From positions 763,093-827,092 of the forward strand of contig CAWJIJ010000009.1 of assembly GCA_963842955.1 (NCBI GenBank): DNA of 64,000 nucleotides, written 5' to 3'. Positions within the stretch are counted from its first letter, which is position 1. Every line of letters starts with the position of its first letter. The notes below the pieces were generated by a model. It saw only the letters and a list, made by a program, of their open reading frames with translations. It had not been told where the DNA came from and did not search any database. This stretch comes from JARFQW01 sp963842955. GTDB lineage: Bacteria; Pseudomonadota; Gammaproteobacteria; Steroidobacterales; XN24. Of this stretch, positions 19,637 to 32,472 are shown one piece after another. Made by a program: the position numbers and the translations under genes.

Positions 19637-20381
19637 GTTCCGCCAGCCAGCGTTCCTCTCTGCGAGCGAAGGTAGCCGCCGCGCGCCGTCCTTCCGCAAT
19701 TGTGCTTCGCATGCGTTCCAGGTCGGTGTCGTAGGAGCCCACAGGCAGGGGCCGGTCCGGGTGCAGGACCCGACAGCCCGGTGGCCATGCGCGGGTGGCC
19801 GGACGAAAAAAGCCGGTTTTCAGATGGCCTTCCGGGTTCGATACGATGGCCAGGACCGGTTGCCCGGGAGCTGCAGCATCCACGGGCGTACGCAGTAGCC
19901 AGGCGCCGTCAAAAGCCGCGCGGCCATCGATCCGTATGACCCGATGATACGGGCCCGGGACGAAGCAGGAAGCAAGCACGGCATCGGTCACGTCGATACG
20001 GTCCTGCCGGGTTAGCAGACGGCGCGTGGGTGCAGGCTGGCAGTGAGTGACGGGGATGCTGAGCGGGAGCAGCGCATCGGCCAGCGTTTGCCCGGGGAAG
20101 GCCGCCGCCATGGCGGTGCCGACGATATCGCTCATGGCCAGCGGCCATCCGAGTTTCACAATGCGTTCGGGGCGGACGACGCGAGACCCGGCCACCCCCA
20201 GCCAGATGTCCTCCAGGTCGCCAAGCCGGCCGAAGGCAACGGTGGCTGCAACGATGCTCCCGGCACTGGCTCCGGCAACGGCGGCGGGCCGGATACCGCG
20301 ACGCTCGAACCAGTCGAGCACGCCGATCTGGAAAGCCGCCCGGCCGGCACAGCCCTCCAGGGCAACCGTAAACTCAGTCAC
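19623..20381 (-). CDS. Patatin-like phospholipase
   Basis: 252 residues. It has the Ser-Asp dyad of patatins: the nucleophile in GASAGS (near residue 39) and the aspartate in DGAW (near 157). The oxyanion glycine-rich motif near the N-terminus is EGCAGRAAF, looser than the usual DGGGxRG. It has no signal peptide, so it is probably a cytoplasmic lipid acyl hydrolase. It lies 111 bases downstream of cobB on the same strand and may be the last gene of an acnA-cobB-patatin unit. Substrate is unknown. Confidence 0.8.
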   Translation of the reverse strand: MTEFTVALEGCAGRAAFQIGVLDWFERRGIRPAAVAGASAGSIVAATVAFGRLGDLEDIWLGVAGSRVVRPERIVKLGWPLAMSDIVGTAMAAAFPGQTLADALLPLSIPVTHCQPAPTRRLLTRQDRIDVTDAVLASCFVPGPYHRVIRIDGRAAFDGAWLLRTPVDAAAPGQPVLAIVSNPEGHLKTGFFRPATRAWPPGCRVLHPDRPLPVGSYDTDLERMRSTIAEGRRAAATFARREERWLAELSPP

Positions 20382-20492
20382 CGAAGCAACGTTGTGCAGC
20401 GCGGGCTCGGCGGCAGCCGCGCGGGACTCGAAATCCGGGGCTGCGGCTTGCCTCGGCGAAGGGGCGCCTTGCCCCGGCGGATTTCTTCACGA

Positions 20493-21263
20493 TCAGCCGG
20501 CACCGCTGCAGCGGGCCTGGAGTTCCGCCAGCAGGGCCGGCAGCAACGTACCCGCCGGACCGGCGAGAGCGTAATCCGCACAATCGGTGAGGTCGGTGCT
20601 CGCGGGATTGATTTCCACGATCGTGGCGCCCCCGGTCCGGGCCCGATCGGCCAGGCTGGAAGCCGGAGCGACGAGAGCCGATGTGCCCACGGACAAAAAG
20701 ACGTCGCAGTCGGCGGCCGCCGTGTCTGCCGCGCGCAAGGCATCAGCCGGAATCGCTTCACCGAACCAGACCACGCCTGGTCCCATCAGGGAATCGCAGG
20801 CGGGGCACTGCGGGGGCATTTCGGCAGCCGGGTCGCCTGCCGCCCCGACCTTCCCACAGTTCCGGCAGCGGTTACGGAAGATGTTGCCGTGGAACTCCAC
20901 GACGCCTTCAAAGCCGGCCCGTTGGTGCAGACCGTCGACGTTCTGGGTTACGAGGGTGACAGGCAGCCCCAGGCTCTGCATCTCCGCGAGAGCCTGGTGC
21001 CCGGGGTTCGGGTCGGCGGCGCGGATCAGGCCGCGGCGCCACTGGTACCAGGACCAGACCAGCCGCGGATCCCGTTCGAAGGCCTCCGGTGTCGCCAGTT
21101 CCAGCGGGTTGTACCGGGCCCAGAATCCGGTGCCTGCCTCCCGAAAGGTAGGGATGCCGCTTTCCGCGGAAATACCCGCGCCCGTCAGGATCAGGATCCT
21201 GCGGGCGCGGGCCAGCGTATCGGTCAGCTCCGCAAGGACGCCGGGTGTGTCACCCGCCCCCAT
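20493..21263 (-). CDS. cobB: NAD-dependent protein deacylase of the sirtuin family
   Basis: 256 residues. Removes acyl groups from lysine using NAD+. Motifs: GAGISAESGIPTFR (NAD site), TQNVDGLHQRAG, catalytic His in EFHGNIF, zinc cysteines in CRNCG and QCPAC, and GTSALVAPAS. The Tyr-x-x-Arg pair in WYQWRR matches the class III (SIRT5-like) site that prefers succinyl or other acidic acyl groups. The gene starts 8 bases after the acnA stop, so the two are almost certainly co-transcribed. That link to aconitase is suggestive of control of central metabolism but is inference. Confidence 0.92.
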   Translation of the reverse strand: MGAGDTPGVLAELTDTLARARRILILTGAGISAESGIPTFREAGTGFWARYNPLELATPEAFERDPRLVWSWYQWRRGLIRAADPNPGHQALAEMQSLGLPVTLVTQNVDGLHQRAGFEGVVEFHGNIFRNRCRNCGKVGAAGDPAAEMPPQCPACDSLMGPGVVWFGEAIPADALRAADTAAADCDVFLSVGTSALVAPASSLADRARTGGATIVEINPASTDLTDCADYALAGPAGTLLPALLAELQARCSGAG

Positions 21264-21271
21264 GCGGCCGG

Positions 21272-23956
<2,685 letters not shown>

Positions 23957-24108
23957 GCTTCCTCCGGACGGTGGATTGCTGATAGCCGGGTGTTCTGGGC
24001 TCGCGAAGCCGCCCTCGGGGCGGCTCGGAGCCGGTCAATTATAGCCCCAGATCGTGTCTTGGTTTGGGGCGGGTGAACCTGCAGGGTCCAGGCTTCCCTC
24101 CGGCCGGC

Positions 24109-25281
24109 TCAGGCGCGGAGGGATTCCGCCGGAACGGCGTCTACCCGAGAGTCGCCGTCTGAAGGTCGGCGGTCCCGATGCTCATGAGCCCTGGAGGAGG
24201 TGGATTCGATAACCGCGCCGCCCAGGCACTGGTCATCGGCGTAGAAAACAATGAACTGGCCGGGCGTAACGGCGCGCTGCGGCCCGTCGAATTTGACGGC
24301 AATGGAACGGCCGTGGACCTCCACGCGGCAGTTCCGGGGCGCCTGGCGGTAGCGGGTCTGGGCGGTGCAGGAGAAGGACCGGGCGGGGGGGCGACCACCG
24401 ATCCAGTGGGCCCGGGATGCCGCCACCCGATCGCAAAGCAACGCGGGATGGTCATGTCCCTGGACCACCGTCAGGCGGTTGCGTCCGAGGTCCTTGCCGG
24501 CCACGTACCACGGGGCGTCGGAGGCGCCCTGGCGGCCCCCGATTCCCAGGCCCTGGCGCTGGCCCAGCGTGTAGTACATGAGGCCCTGGTGCTCGCCGAT
24601 GACTTCCCCGGACTCGGTGACGATCGGTCCGGGCTGCGCGGGCAGATAGCCCGATAGAAATTCACGAAACGGCCGCTCGCCGATGAAGCAGATGCCGGTC
24701 GAGTCTTTCTTGTCGTGAACGGGAAACCCTTGCGCTGCGGCCAGGGCTCGCACTTCGCTCTTGGTGAGGTCTCCGAGGGGAAAGCAGGTCATTGCCAGGG
24801 CGTCGTCCGGCGCCGCGTGAAGGAAATAGGTCTGGTCTTTCGAGCGATCCCGGGCCCGCATGAGAACCGTCGTCGAGCCAGACCGGGCCAGCCGGGCGTA
24901 GTGCCCGGTCGCGACATGCGCGGCGCCCAGGCGGCGGGCGTAGTCCACGAATGCACCGAACTTGATTTCCCGGTTGCACAGCACGTCCGGGTTCGGAGTG
25001 CGGCCGGCCTCGTACTCGCTGAGGAAGTAGGAGAAAACCCGGTCGCGGTACTCGACGGCAAAGCTGACCCGGTGCAGAGGAATCTCGAGGCGCTCGCAAA
25101 CGTCCCTGGCGTCCTGGTAGTCGCTGGCGTTCGTGCAGTAGCCGTCTTCGTCCTCTTCCCAGTTGCTCATGAACAGCCCGTGGACGTCCCAGCCGTCCTC
25201 GAGCAGCCGCCATGCGGCAACCGAGGAGTCCACTCCGCCGGACAGGCCGACCACGATGCGCTTGCTGGATTTCGACGCCAT
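24109..25281 (-). CDS. mnmA: tRNA-specific 2-thiouridylase
   Basis: About 390 residues. Thiolates U34 of tRNAs for Lys, Glu and Gln using sulfur relayed by TusE. Motifs: PP-loop GLSGGVDSS, catalytic cysteines in NPDVLCNREIKF and GICFIGERPF, and ATGHYARL. The start MASKSS at 25281 is chosen because upstream codons are not conserved in character. The C-terminus has an extra 25-30 residues rich in Arg, Asp and Ser beyond the usual end. It is 147 bases downstream of nudJ, on the same strand, in the order known from E. coli (purB...mnmA-nudJ region). Confidence 0.94.
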   Translation of the reverse strand: MASKSSKRIVVGLSGGVDSSVAAWRLLEDGWDVHGLFMSNWEEDEDGYCTNASDYQDARDVCERLEIPLHRVSFAVEYRDRVFSYFLSEYEAGRTPNPDVLCNREIKFGAFVDYARRLGAAHVATGHYARLARSGSTTVLMRARDRSKDQTYFLHAAPDDALAMTCFPLGDLTKSEVRALAAAQGFPVHDKKDSTGICFIGERPFREFLSGYLPAQPGPIVTESGEVIGEHQGLMYYTLGQRQGLGIGGRQGASDAPWYVAGKDLGRNRLTVVQGHDHPALLCDRVAASRAHWIGGRPPARSFSCTAQTRYRQAPRNCRVEVHGRSIAVKFDGPQRAVTPGQFIVFYADDQCLGGAVIESTSSRAHEHRDRRPSDGDSRVDAVPAESLRA

Positions 25282-25428
25282 GGGGCCTAGTCTAATTCGG
25301 CCACCGCCGGCGGGCGAGGGTAGCGGGCCCTTCCGATACGACGATGGGAGTGCCGCGCTCAGGACGTCTGAATCGATGAGGCGGAATTCGCGAAGCGGCC
25401 GGGTCAACCGGCAGGGACAGGGATGCGC

Positions 25429-25914
25429 TCAGCCGGTACGCAGCTCGAGGGGCTCTCCGGAGTCGGAAATGCCCAGGTGCGCGATCAGGCCCAGGGGATA
25501 GCGGCAACCCGCCAGGTAGTCATCGATCACGCGGAGCACCAGCGGGCTGCGCAGGCGGGGCTCGCGTTGCTGGATCTCGCGGCGTGTGAGCCACACGGCG
25601 CGCTCGATCCCTGTATCCAGCGGGCGATTGGCCTCGTGGCCCGTGGCCTGGCCGCAAAAAGCCACCCTCAGATAACCCTTGCCGGAAGCCGGGTGCCGCC
25701 AGAGATAGAGGCCCACTACCCGCTCGGGCAGAAAGTGCCAGGCCGACTCTTCCAGGGTTTCGCGAATGGCCGCCTCGATCAGCGTTTCGCCCGCCTCCAG
25801 GTGGCCAGCGGGCTGATTGAAAACCAGTTTTCCAGAGACCTGTTCTTCGATGAGCAGGAAGCGCCCGTCGCGTTCGATGACGGAAGCTACGGTGACGTCA
25901 GGTCTGAATGCCAT
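25429..25914 (-). CDS. nudJ: NUDIX phosphatase NudJ
   Basis: 161 residues with a good Nudix box (GHLEAGETLIEAAIRETLEES). NudJ homologues hydrolyse thiamin pyrophosphate and nucleoside di- and triphosphates in vitro. N-terminal MAFRPDVTVASVIERDGRFLLIEE and the NQPAGHLE block are typical. It lies next to mnmA, as in E. coli, which supports the subfamily call. The start at 25914 is the first ATG in frame; 63 bases separate it from the preceding gene. Confidence 0.87.
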   Translation of the reverse strand: MAFRPDVTVASVIERDGRFLLIEEQVSGKLVFNQPAGHLEAGETLIEAAIRETLEESAWHFLPERVVGLYLWRHPASGKGYLRVAFCGQATGHEANRPLDTGIERAVWLTRREIQQREPRLRSPLVLRVIDDYLAGCRYPLGLIAHLGISDSGEPLELRTG

Positions 25915-25977
25915 GTGGGCTCGTTCCTTTGTTGGGCGCCGCTCAGACAGGCGACCGGTGATGACCGGCGCATGAAG

Positions 25978-26496
25978 CTAGAGCGAAAGCCGGCGGATTT
26001 CGGGGGCCGGCACGCTGTCCTGCCACATCTGGTCGAACTCCTGCAGATACAGGCGCGCAACAGCGGGTTCCCGGGTGTCGGCAATGCCGTCCCATCGCTC
26101 CCGGTTGGCCCGGTAGACCACACCGGCCTCGTCGGCGACGAGAAATGCCTCGGTCCGGCCCAGGAATTTGTCGCCCAGCTGACGAAACTCCACGAAGCTG
26201 GAAAGCCGGCGGGCGAGGTGAACAAAACGGTTGGAACGGCGCATCGCACGCTCCGAGTCCGCGACCAGAACCCGAATCCGGACGTAGCTGCGCGACAGCA
26301 CGAGCTGCTTGATCGTGTTCAGCACTTCAGCGTCATCGTAGATTCCGGGCTCCAGGTCGCCGGAGAAGATCGCGAGAGAGCGCGTGGCCCCGGAAACCAC
26401 TTTCAGCACCGCATCGCGGACGTCGTTTTTGCGGGTCATGACCGAGCGCGTCGTCATAACGTCGGCATCATGTAGTCCTTGTATCGTGCTGGCCAT
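25978..26496 (-). CDS. Phospholipase-D-like fold protein of unknown function
   Basis: 172 residues. The layout (SLAIFSGDLEPGIYDDAEVLNTIKQLV, then VRIRVLVADSERAMRR) looks like half of a PLD/phosphotransferase fold, but the HKD catalytic motif is absent. It starts at ATG 26496 or at the in-frame ATG a few codons on (MTTRSVMTRKNDV), and follows the GNAT gene by ten bases. This gene, GNAT and roxA form a compact minus-strand run. No activity can be proposed from the sequence. Confidence 0.6.
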   Translation of the reverse strand: MASTIQGLHDADVMTTRSVMTRKNDVRDAVLKVVSGATRSLAIFSGDLEPGIYDDAEVLNTIKQLVLSRSYVRIRVLVADSERAMRRSNRFVHLARRLSSFVEFRQLGDKFLGRTEAFLVADEAGVVYRANRERWDGIADTREPAVARLYLQEFDQMWQDSVPAPEIRRLSL

Positions 26497-26506
26497 GTCC
26501 GGAACC

Positions 26507-26929
26507 TCACAGAGTGCGCCTCATCAGGCGGTGAGGGATGCCGGCTTCGTCGAACTCGTCCCCCTCGGCCACGAATCCCTGGTGCTCGTAAAACTCCAGG
26601 GCCCGCGTCTGGGCGTGAAGGTAGACTTCGGGGTGTCCGCGCTGCTGTGCCTGCTCTACCAGGGCCGAAAGGATTGCCGCGCCGACCCCCTGCTGCCTCC
26701 ACGGCCGCAGGACCGCCATGCGACCAATCTTGCCGTCTGGGTGCAGGCGGCCTGTACCGACCACGTCACGATTTTCCGTCTCCGCAAGCGCATGCACGGA
26801 CTCGGCGTCCAGCCCGTCCCACTCGAGCTCGGGTTCCACGGCCTGTTCCTCGACAAAAACCTCCTGGCGGACATGGCGAATGGCAGCCTCATCCTCCGAC
26901 CAGCGAGCCAGACGTATCTTCGGGGTCAA
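26507..26929 (-). CDS. GNAT family N-acetyltransferase
   Basis: 140 residues with the acetyl-CoA binding motif A (RMAVLRPWRQQGVGAAIL) and the C-terminal AQTRALEFYEHQGF strand-helix. It is close to the ElaA/YjcF-type GNATs (VRQEVFVEEQAVEPELEWDGLD), whose substrates are mostly unknown. The upstream 62-base gap to roxA (26930-26991) is strikingly AT-rich compared with its surroundings and may hold the promoter for this gene and the ones after it. Confidence 0.83.
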   Translation of the reverse strand: MTPKIRLARWSEDEAAIRHVRQEVFVEEQAVEPELEWDGLDAESVHALAETENRDVVGTGRLHPDGKIGRMAVLRPWRQQGVGAAILSALVEQAQQRGHPEVYLHAQTRALEFYEHQGFVAEGDEFDEAGIPHRLMRRTL

Positions 26930-26991
26930 GTCAATATCTCCAAAGCGAAATTAAAAAACACCTGTAGGTTACTGATAAATATATTCAAACG

Positions 26992-28137
26992 CTAACTCAA
27001 CTCCAGGGTGCCATCGGCAAGGAGATCGAGAATCAAGCCGCTACCGCCGGGTTGGTCCAGCCACTCCGATACCTCCTCGCCAGGCCAGCCGGTTTCGGCG
27101 CACAAGGCCTTGACCGCGGATTCCAGCGACGGGTCCACTTGCAGCGCACGGCCATTGGCAAAGAGGGTCCATCCCCGTTCCCTCCGGCTCCTGGCCGTCA
27201 GACTCATGGGATGTTTCGAAAGACCGCCGCCAGCGGCGAGATGCGCCCTCAGGGCGGGCTCGCGAACCGGGGTCTCGGGTGCCGAAGGATGCAGCCAGCT
27301 CTTGGGTTCCGTGAGCAGGCACCCCAAAGTTTCGCGCAGGCAGCCTGGCTCGTAGAGCACGGCATCTTCAATCAGTCGACGAAACCTGGCGACCGCGCGG
27401 TCGTCGATCAGGCCGTCGGCCGCCTCTTCGGGGACCAGATCGGAATCGGCGTAGCGGACCGCCCGGGCAGGCGCGGTATCCGCCAGGGCCGACATGACAT
27501 CAGCGGCAAGCGGGCTTCGAAAACCCACCGACCAGGTGATGCAGTCGTCCAGGGCCACACCATGGTGGGCGGCGCCGGGGGGGAGATACAGCACGTCCCC
27601 CGGTTCGGCGACCCATTCGTGGATGGCGCGAAAATCCGCGAGCAGGTCCAGCCTGGTGCCGGGAACGCGCCGATTCGAGCGCGGCGACGGATCCACCTGC
27701 CAGCGGCGGCGTCCCCGGCCCTGGATAAGAAAGACGTCATAGGCATCGACATGGGGCCCCACCGATCCGCCGGGCGGCGCATAGCTTGCCATCAGGTCAT
27801 CGAAGCGCCAGTCCGGCAAGAAACGAAATCCGTCTCGCAGCAGGGCGGTGTCCGGCAGGTGCTTGTCGAGGTCCTGTACCAGAAGGCTCCAGCCGGTCTG
27901 CGGCAGCCGGGCAAACCGTTCCGGTTCGAACGGGCCGTTTTCCAGCGACCAGGGCGGGTCACTGTTCTCGATGACGATCCGTGACTCGATGTCGGGATCG
28001 CAGGCGAGACCCGCCAGCTCATCCGGGTCCAGCGGGCTCACGAGGTCCGGTAGCGCCTGCGGGAGAAACAGCGGCGCCTTCTGCCAGTACTGGTACAAGA
28101 AGCGCTGGGCGTCCAGGCCTTCCGGCCAGCGAAGCAT
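26992..28137 (-). CDS. roxA: Ribosomal protein uL16 arginine 3-hydroxylase (JmjC-type cupin)
   Basis: 381 residues. 2-oxoglutarate/Fe(II) oxygenase that hydroxylates an arginine of ribosomal protein L16 in E. coli (YcfD). Fe ligands: HVD in GPHVDAYDVF and the distal His in PPGAAHHGVAL. Further marks are QYWQKAPLFLPQA at the N-terminus, and the winged-helix C-terminal domain. The start at 28137 is five bases after the purB stop, so the two are probably one transcript. The frame is intact. Confidence 0.92.
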   Translation of the reverse strand: MLRWPEGLDAQRFLYQYWQKAPLFLPQALPDLVSPLDPDELAGLACDPDIESRIVIENSDPPWSLENGPFEPERFARLPQTGWSLLVQDLDKHLPDTALLRDGFRFLPDWRFDDLMASYAPPGGSVGPHVDAYDVFLIQGRGRRRWQVDPSPRSNRRVPGTRLDLLADFRAIHEWVAEPGDVLYLPPGAAHHGVALDDCITWSVGFRSPLAADVMSALADTAPARAVRYADSDLVPEEAADGLIDDRAVARFRRLIEDAVLYEPGCLRETLGCLLTEPKSWLHPSAPETPVREPALRAHLAAGGGLSKHPMSLTARSRRERGWTLFANGRALQVDPSLESAVKALCAETGWPGEEVSEWLDQPGGSGLILDLLADGTLELS

Positions 28138-28142
28138 AGAGG

Positions 28143-29516
28143 TCAGGGTTCCAGCTTGCCCGCCAGCCGCGCTGCATCGCCGATATAGCTGTCGGGAGTC
28201 AGCGCCAGGAGCTCCTGGACCACCTCATCGGGCAAGCCGAGATTGCGTACGAACGCGGCCATTTCCTCCCGCCCGACGCGCCGGCCCCGGGTCAGTTCCT
28301 TGAGCTGCTCGTAGGGGTTTTCCAGGCCGTAGCGACGCATCACCGTCTGGATGGGTTCGGCCAGCACCTCCCAGTTCGCATCCAGGTCCGCGGCCAGCCG
28401 CGCCGTGTCCGGCTCCAGCTTTGCCAGACCCTTCAGGCAGCTTGCGTAGGCGATTGACGCGTGGCCCAGGGCGACACCGAGATTGCGTAGCGTGGTGGAG
28501 TCCGTCAGATCCCGCTGCCAGCGGGACACCGGAAGCTTTGCCGCGAAATGGTTCAGGAGGGCATCGGCGATGCCGAGGTTTCCCTCCGCGTTTTCGAAAT
28601 CGATAGGATTGACCTTGTGGGGCATGGTGGACGAACCCACTTCGCCGGCCACCGGCCGCTGCCTGAAATAGCCCAGCGAAATATACCCCCAGACGTCACG
28701 GCAGAAATCCACGAGTACGGTGTCGAAGCGGGCCAGTGCGTGGCAGTACTCGGCGATCCAGTCGTGGGGTTCGATCTGGGTCGTGTAGGGGTTCTGCTCC
28801 AGCCCCAGGCCACGAATGAATTCGGCGGTCATTGCCGGCCAGTCCAGGTCCGGGTAGGCCACCCGATGAGCGTTGTAGTTGCCGACCGCGCCGTTCATCT
28901 TGCCCAGCGGCCTTACAGCCTTGAACTGGTCACGCTGCCGAGTCAGCCGGGCTGCGACGTTGGCAATTTCCTTACCCAGGGTGGTGGGTGAAGCCGGCTG
29001 GCCGTGGGTGCGGGACAGCATCGGTACGCCGGCCAGTTCCACCGCCATGGCCTCGAGCACGTCTAGCAGCTGGTCCTGGGCCGGCAGGAGCACCTCGTCG
29101 CGGGCGGCCTTGAGCATGAGCGCGTAGGCCAGGTTATTGACGTCTTCGGACGTGCATGCAAAGTGCACGAATTCCGTGACCGCCGCCGGTGCGCCGGCGG
29201 CCGCCAGGCGATCCTTGATCAGGTATTCGACCGCCTTGACGTCGTGGTTCGTTGTGGCCTCGATGGTCTTCACGGCATCCGCGTCGGCGGCCTCGAACGC
29301 CGTCTCCAGCCGGTCGAGTGCCGCGAGTGACGCAGCATCGAGCTCCGGGAGCTCGACGACGCCCCGGGCACCGGCCAGCGCCTTGAGCCAGCGGACCTCC
29401 ACGAGGACCCGGTGCCGGATCAGTCCATACTCGCTCAGGAACGGCCGCAGGGAGTGGGCCCGGGCGGCGTATCTGCCGTCCACCGGGGACAGGGCGGTGA
29501 GGGGATTCAGCGTCAT
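28143..29516 (-). CDS. purB: Adenylosuccinate lyase
   Basis: 457 residues. Catalyses two steps of purine synthesis (SAICAR to AICAR, adenylosuccinate to AMP). Motifs: TSEDVNNLAYALML, SRTHGQPASPTTLGKE and the fumarase/aspartase signature GSSTMPHKVNPIDFENAEGN. Frame and length are normal for the E. coli-type enzyme. It is divergent from fumC with 159 bases between the starts, and leads the minus-strand run purB-roxA. Confidence 0.96.
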   Translation of the reverse strand: MTLNPLTALSPVDGRYAARAHSLRPFLSEYGLIRHRVLVEVRWLKALAGARGVVELPELDAASLAALDRLETAFEAADADAVKTIEATTNHDVKAVEYLIKDRLAAAGAPAAVTEFVHFACTSEDVNNLAYALMLKAARDEVLLPAQDQLLDVLEAMAVELAGVPMLSRTHGQPASPTTLGKEIANVAARLTRQRDQFKAVRPLGKMNGAVGNYNAHRVAYPDLDWPAMTAEFIRGLGLEQNPYTTQIEPHDWIAEYCHALARFDTVLVDFCRDVWGYISLGYFRQRPVAGEVGSSTMPHKVNPIDFENAEGNLGIADALLNHFAAKLPVSRWQRDLTDSTTLRNLGVALGHASIAYASCLKGLAKLEPDTARLAADLDANWEVLAEPIQTVMRRYGLENPYEQLKELTRGRRVGREEMAAFVRNLGLPDEVVQELLALTPDSYIGDAARLAGKLEP

Positions 29517-29675
29517 GCCGGGTGGGTTTCAAAGGTGATAGGATGCCGCATCTTACCCGATTCCCTTTCCGGCTGTCGGCGCTGCCGGGCCCGCGCGAGC
29601 CTCCGTTTGCGCTGCGCCTGGCAGGCCCTGGCCAGCGGCACCGTCCGCCTCAAACACGCATCTGGAGACGCAGGC

Positions 29676-31060
<1,385 letters not shown>

Positions 31061-31064
<4 letters not shown>

Positions 31065-31684
31065 GGGAACTGATCTGCCGCCGCCTGGCCGGGACCCGGC
31101 CCGCCGACCCGACCCGGTGGCGGGTCCCGGGTCTTCAAGGCGATGTGCCGCGGCTCCTGCGTTCGCTTCGGCCCGGACGAATCGTGCCGGCGGCCGTCCT
31201 GATACCGGTAGTGGACCGAGCAGAAGGGCTGGGTCTTCTGCTGACCGTGCGCGCCCGCCACCTGAAGCACCATCCCGGACAAATCAGCTTTCCCGGTGGC
31301 CGCCTCGAGGCGGGTGACCCCGGTCCCGAGGCAGCCGCCCTGCGGGAGACCGAGGAGGAGATCGGCCTGTCGGCGGACCGGATCCGGGTTGCCGGTTTTC
31401 TGCCCAACTACCTGACGATCACCGGCTATTCCGTGACGCCTGTCGTGGCCTTCGTGGATCCGGATGCCGAACTGCAGGCGGACAACACGGAAGTGGCAGA
31501 GATTTTCGAGGCGCCCCTGGAGTACGTCCTCGATCCGAGAAATATGCACCGGCGCTCGAAGCGCTTCATGGGGGTGAAGTTGCCTTACTACGAAATCCCC
31601 TGGGGCGGCTACAACATCTGGGGGGCGACCGCAGGCATGCTCGTGGGCCTGCGGCAGGCTCTCTACCCTGACGAGGACCGGTGA
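31061..31684 (+). CDS. NUDIX hydrolase of the CoA pyrophosphatase type
   Basis: 207 residues from GTG 31061, which overlaps the fumC stop. Two motifs identify the CoA-pyrophosphatase (NudL/YeaB) group: the upstream signature LKHHPGQISFPGGRLE and the Nudix box GRLEAGDPGPEAAALRETEEEIG. It would cleave CoA to 3',5'-ADP and phosphopantetheine. The stop overlaps the mazG start (TGATG). The position between a TCA enzyme and mazG suggests only shared transcription. Confidence 0.88.
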
Positions 31685-32472
31685 TGGCGTCCGTTCAGCG
31701 GCTGCTCGAGATCATGGCTGCCCTGCGGCACCCGCAAACCGGTTGCCCGTGGGACCTGCAGCAGACGTTTCGCACGATTGCCCCGTATACCCTCGAAGAG
31801 GCCTACGAAGTGGCCGACGCCATCGAGCGCGGCGACTTCGGCGACCTGCGGGACGAACTCGGCGACCTGCTTTTTCAGGTCGTATTTCATGCCCGGATGG
31901 CGGAGGAGGCCGGGGCCTTCGGGTTCGATGACGTGGTGCGCGCCATTTGCGAGAAGATGGAACGCCGTCACCCCCATGTGTTCGGCACGGAGACGGTGTC
32001 GGACGCGGCGGAGCAAAGCGAGGCCTGGGAGCGGCACAAGGCCCGCGAGAGAGCCGTTTCGGGGTCGGCCGCGAGCAGCGCGCTGGAGGGCGTGCCCGCC
32101 GCTCTGCCCGCGTTAATGCGTGCCCAGAAGCTGGGACGAAAAGCCGCTCGGGTCGGATTCGACTGGCCGGAATGGTCCGGCGTCATGGACAAGGTGGTCG
32201 AAGAACTGGACGAACTCCGCGCGGTCGCCGGAGTCGACCGGGCCGCGGCTGAGGAAGAACTGGGAGACCTGATGTTCGCGGTGGCCAGTCTTGCGCGTCA
32301 CCTCGAACTGGATGCGGATGCGGCGCTGCGCCGCGCGAATCTCAAGTTCGAGCATCGCTTCAGGGCCGTGGAAGCAGCATTGCTTGCGCAGGGCCGTGCG
32401 CCCGGGGCCGCGGGTCTGGACGAGCTGGAGGCTCTGTGGAACCAGGTAAAGGCGCGGGAAAAGGGCGCGTAG
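31684..32472 (+). CDS. mazG: Nucleoside triphosphate pyrophosphohydrolase MazG
   Basis: About 262 residues. Hydrolyses (d)NTPs to NMP and PPi and in E. coli lowers ppGpp stress. Two MazG domains are visible: the first with EEAYEVADAIERGD and DELGDLLFQVVFHA, the second with KVVEELDELRAV and EEELGDLMFAVASLARHL. ATG 31684 is preferred over the adjacent in-frame GTG 31681. The 3' end overlaps the start of hrpA by up to 37 bases. Confidence 0.93.
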   Translation: MASVQRLLEIMAALRHPQTGCPWDLQQTFRTIAPYTLEEAYEVADAIERGDFGDLRDELGDLLFQVVFHARMAEEAGAFGFDDVVRAICEKMERRHPHVFGTETVSDAAEQSEAWERHKARERAVSGSAASSALEGVPAALPALMRAQKLGRKAARVGFDWPEWSGVMDKVVEELDELRAVAGVDRAAAEEELGDLMFAVASLARHLELDADAALRRANLKFEHRFRAVEAALLAQGRAPGAAGLDELEALWNQVKAREKGA

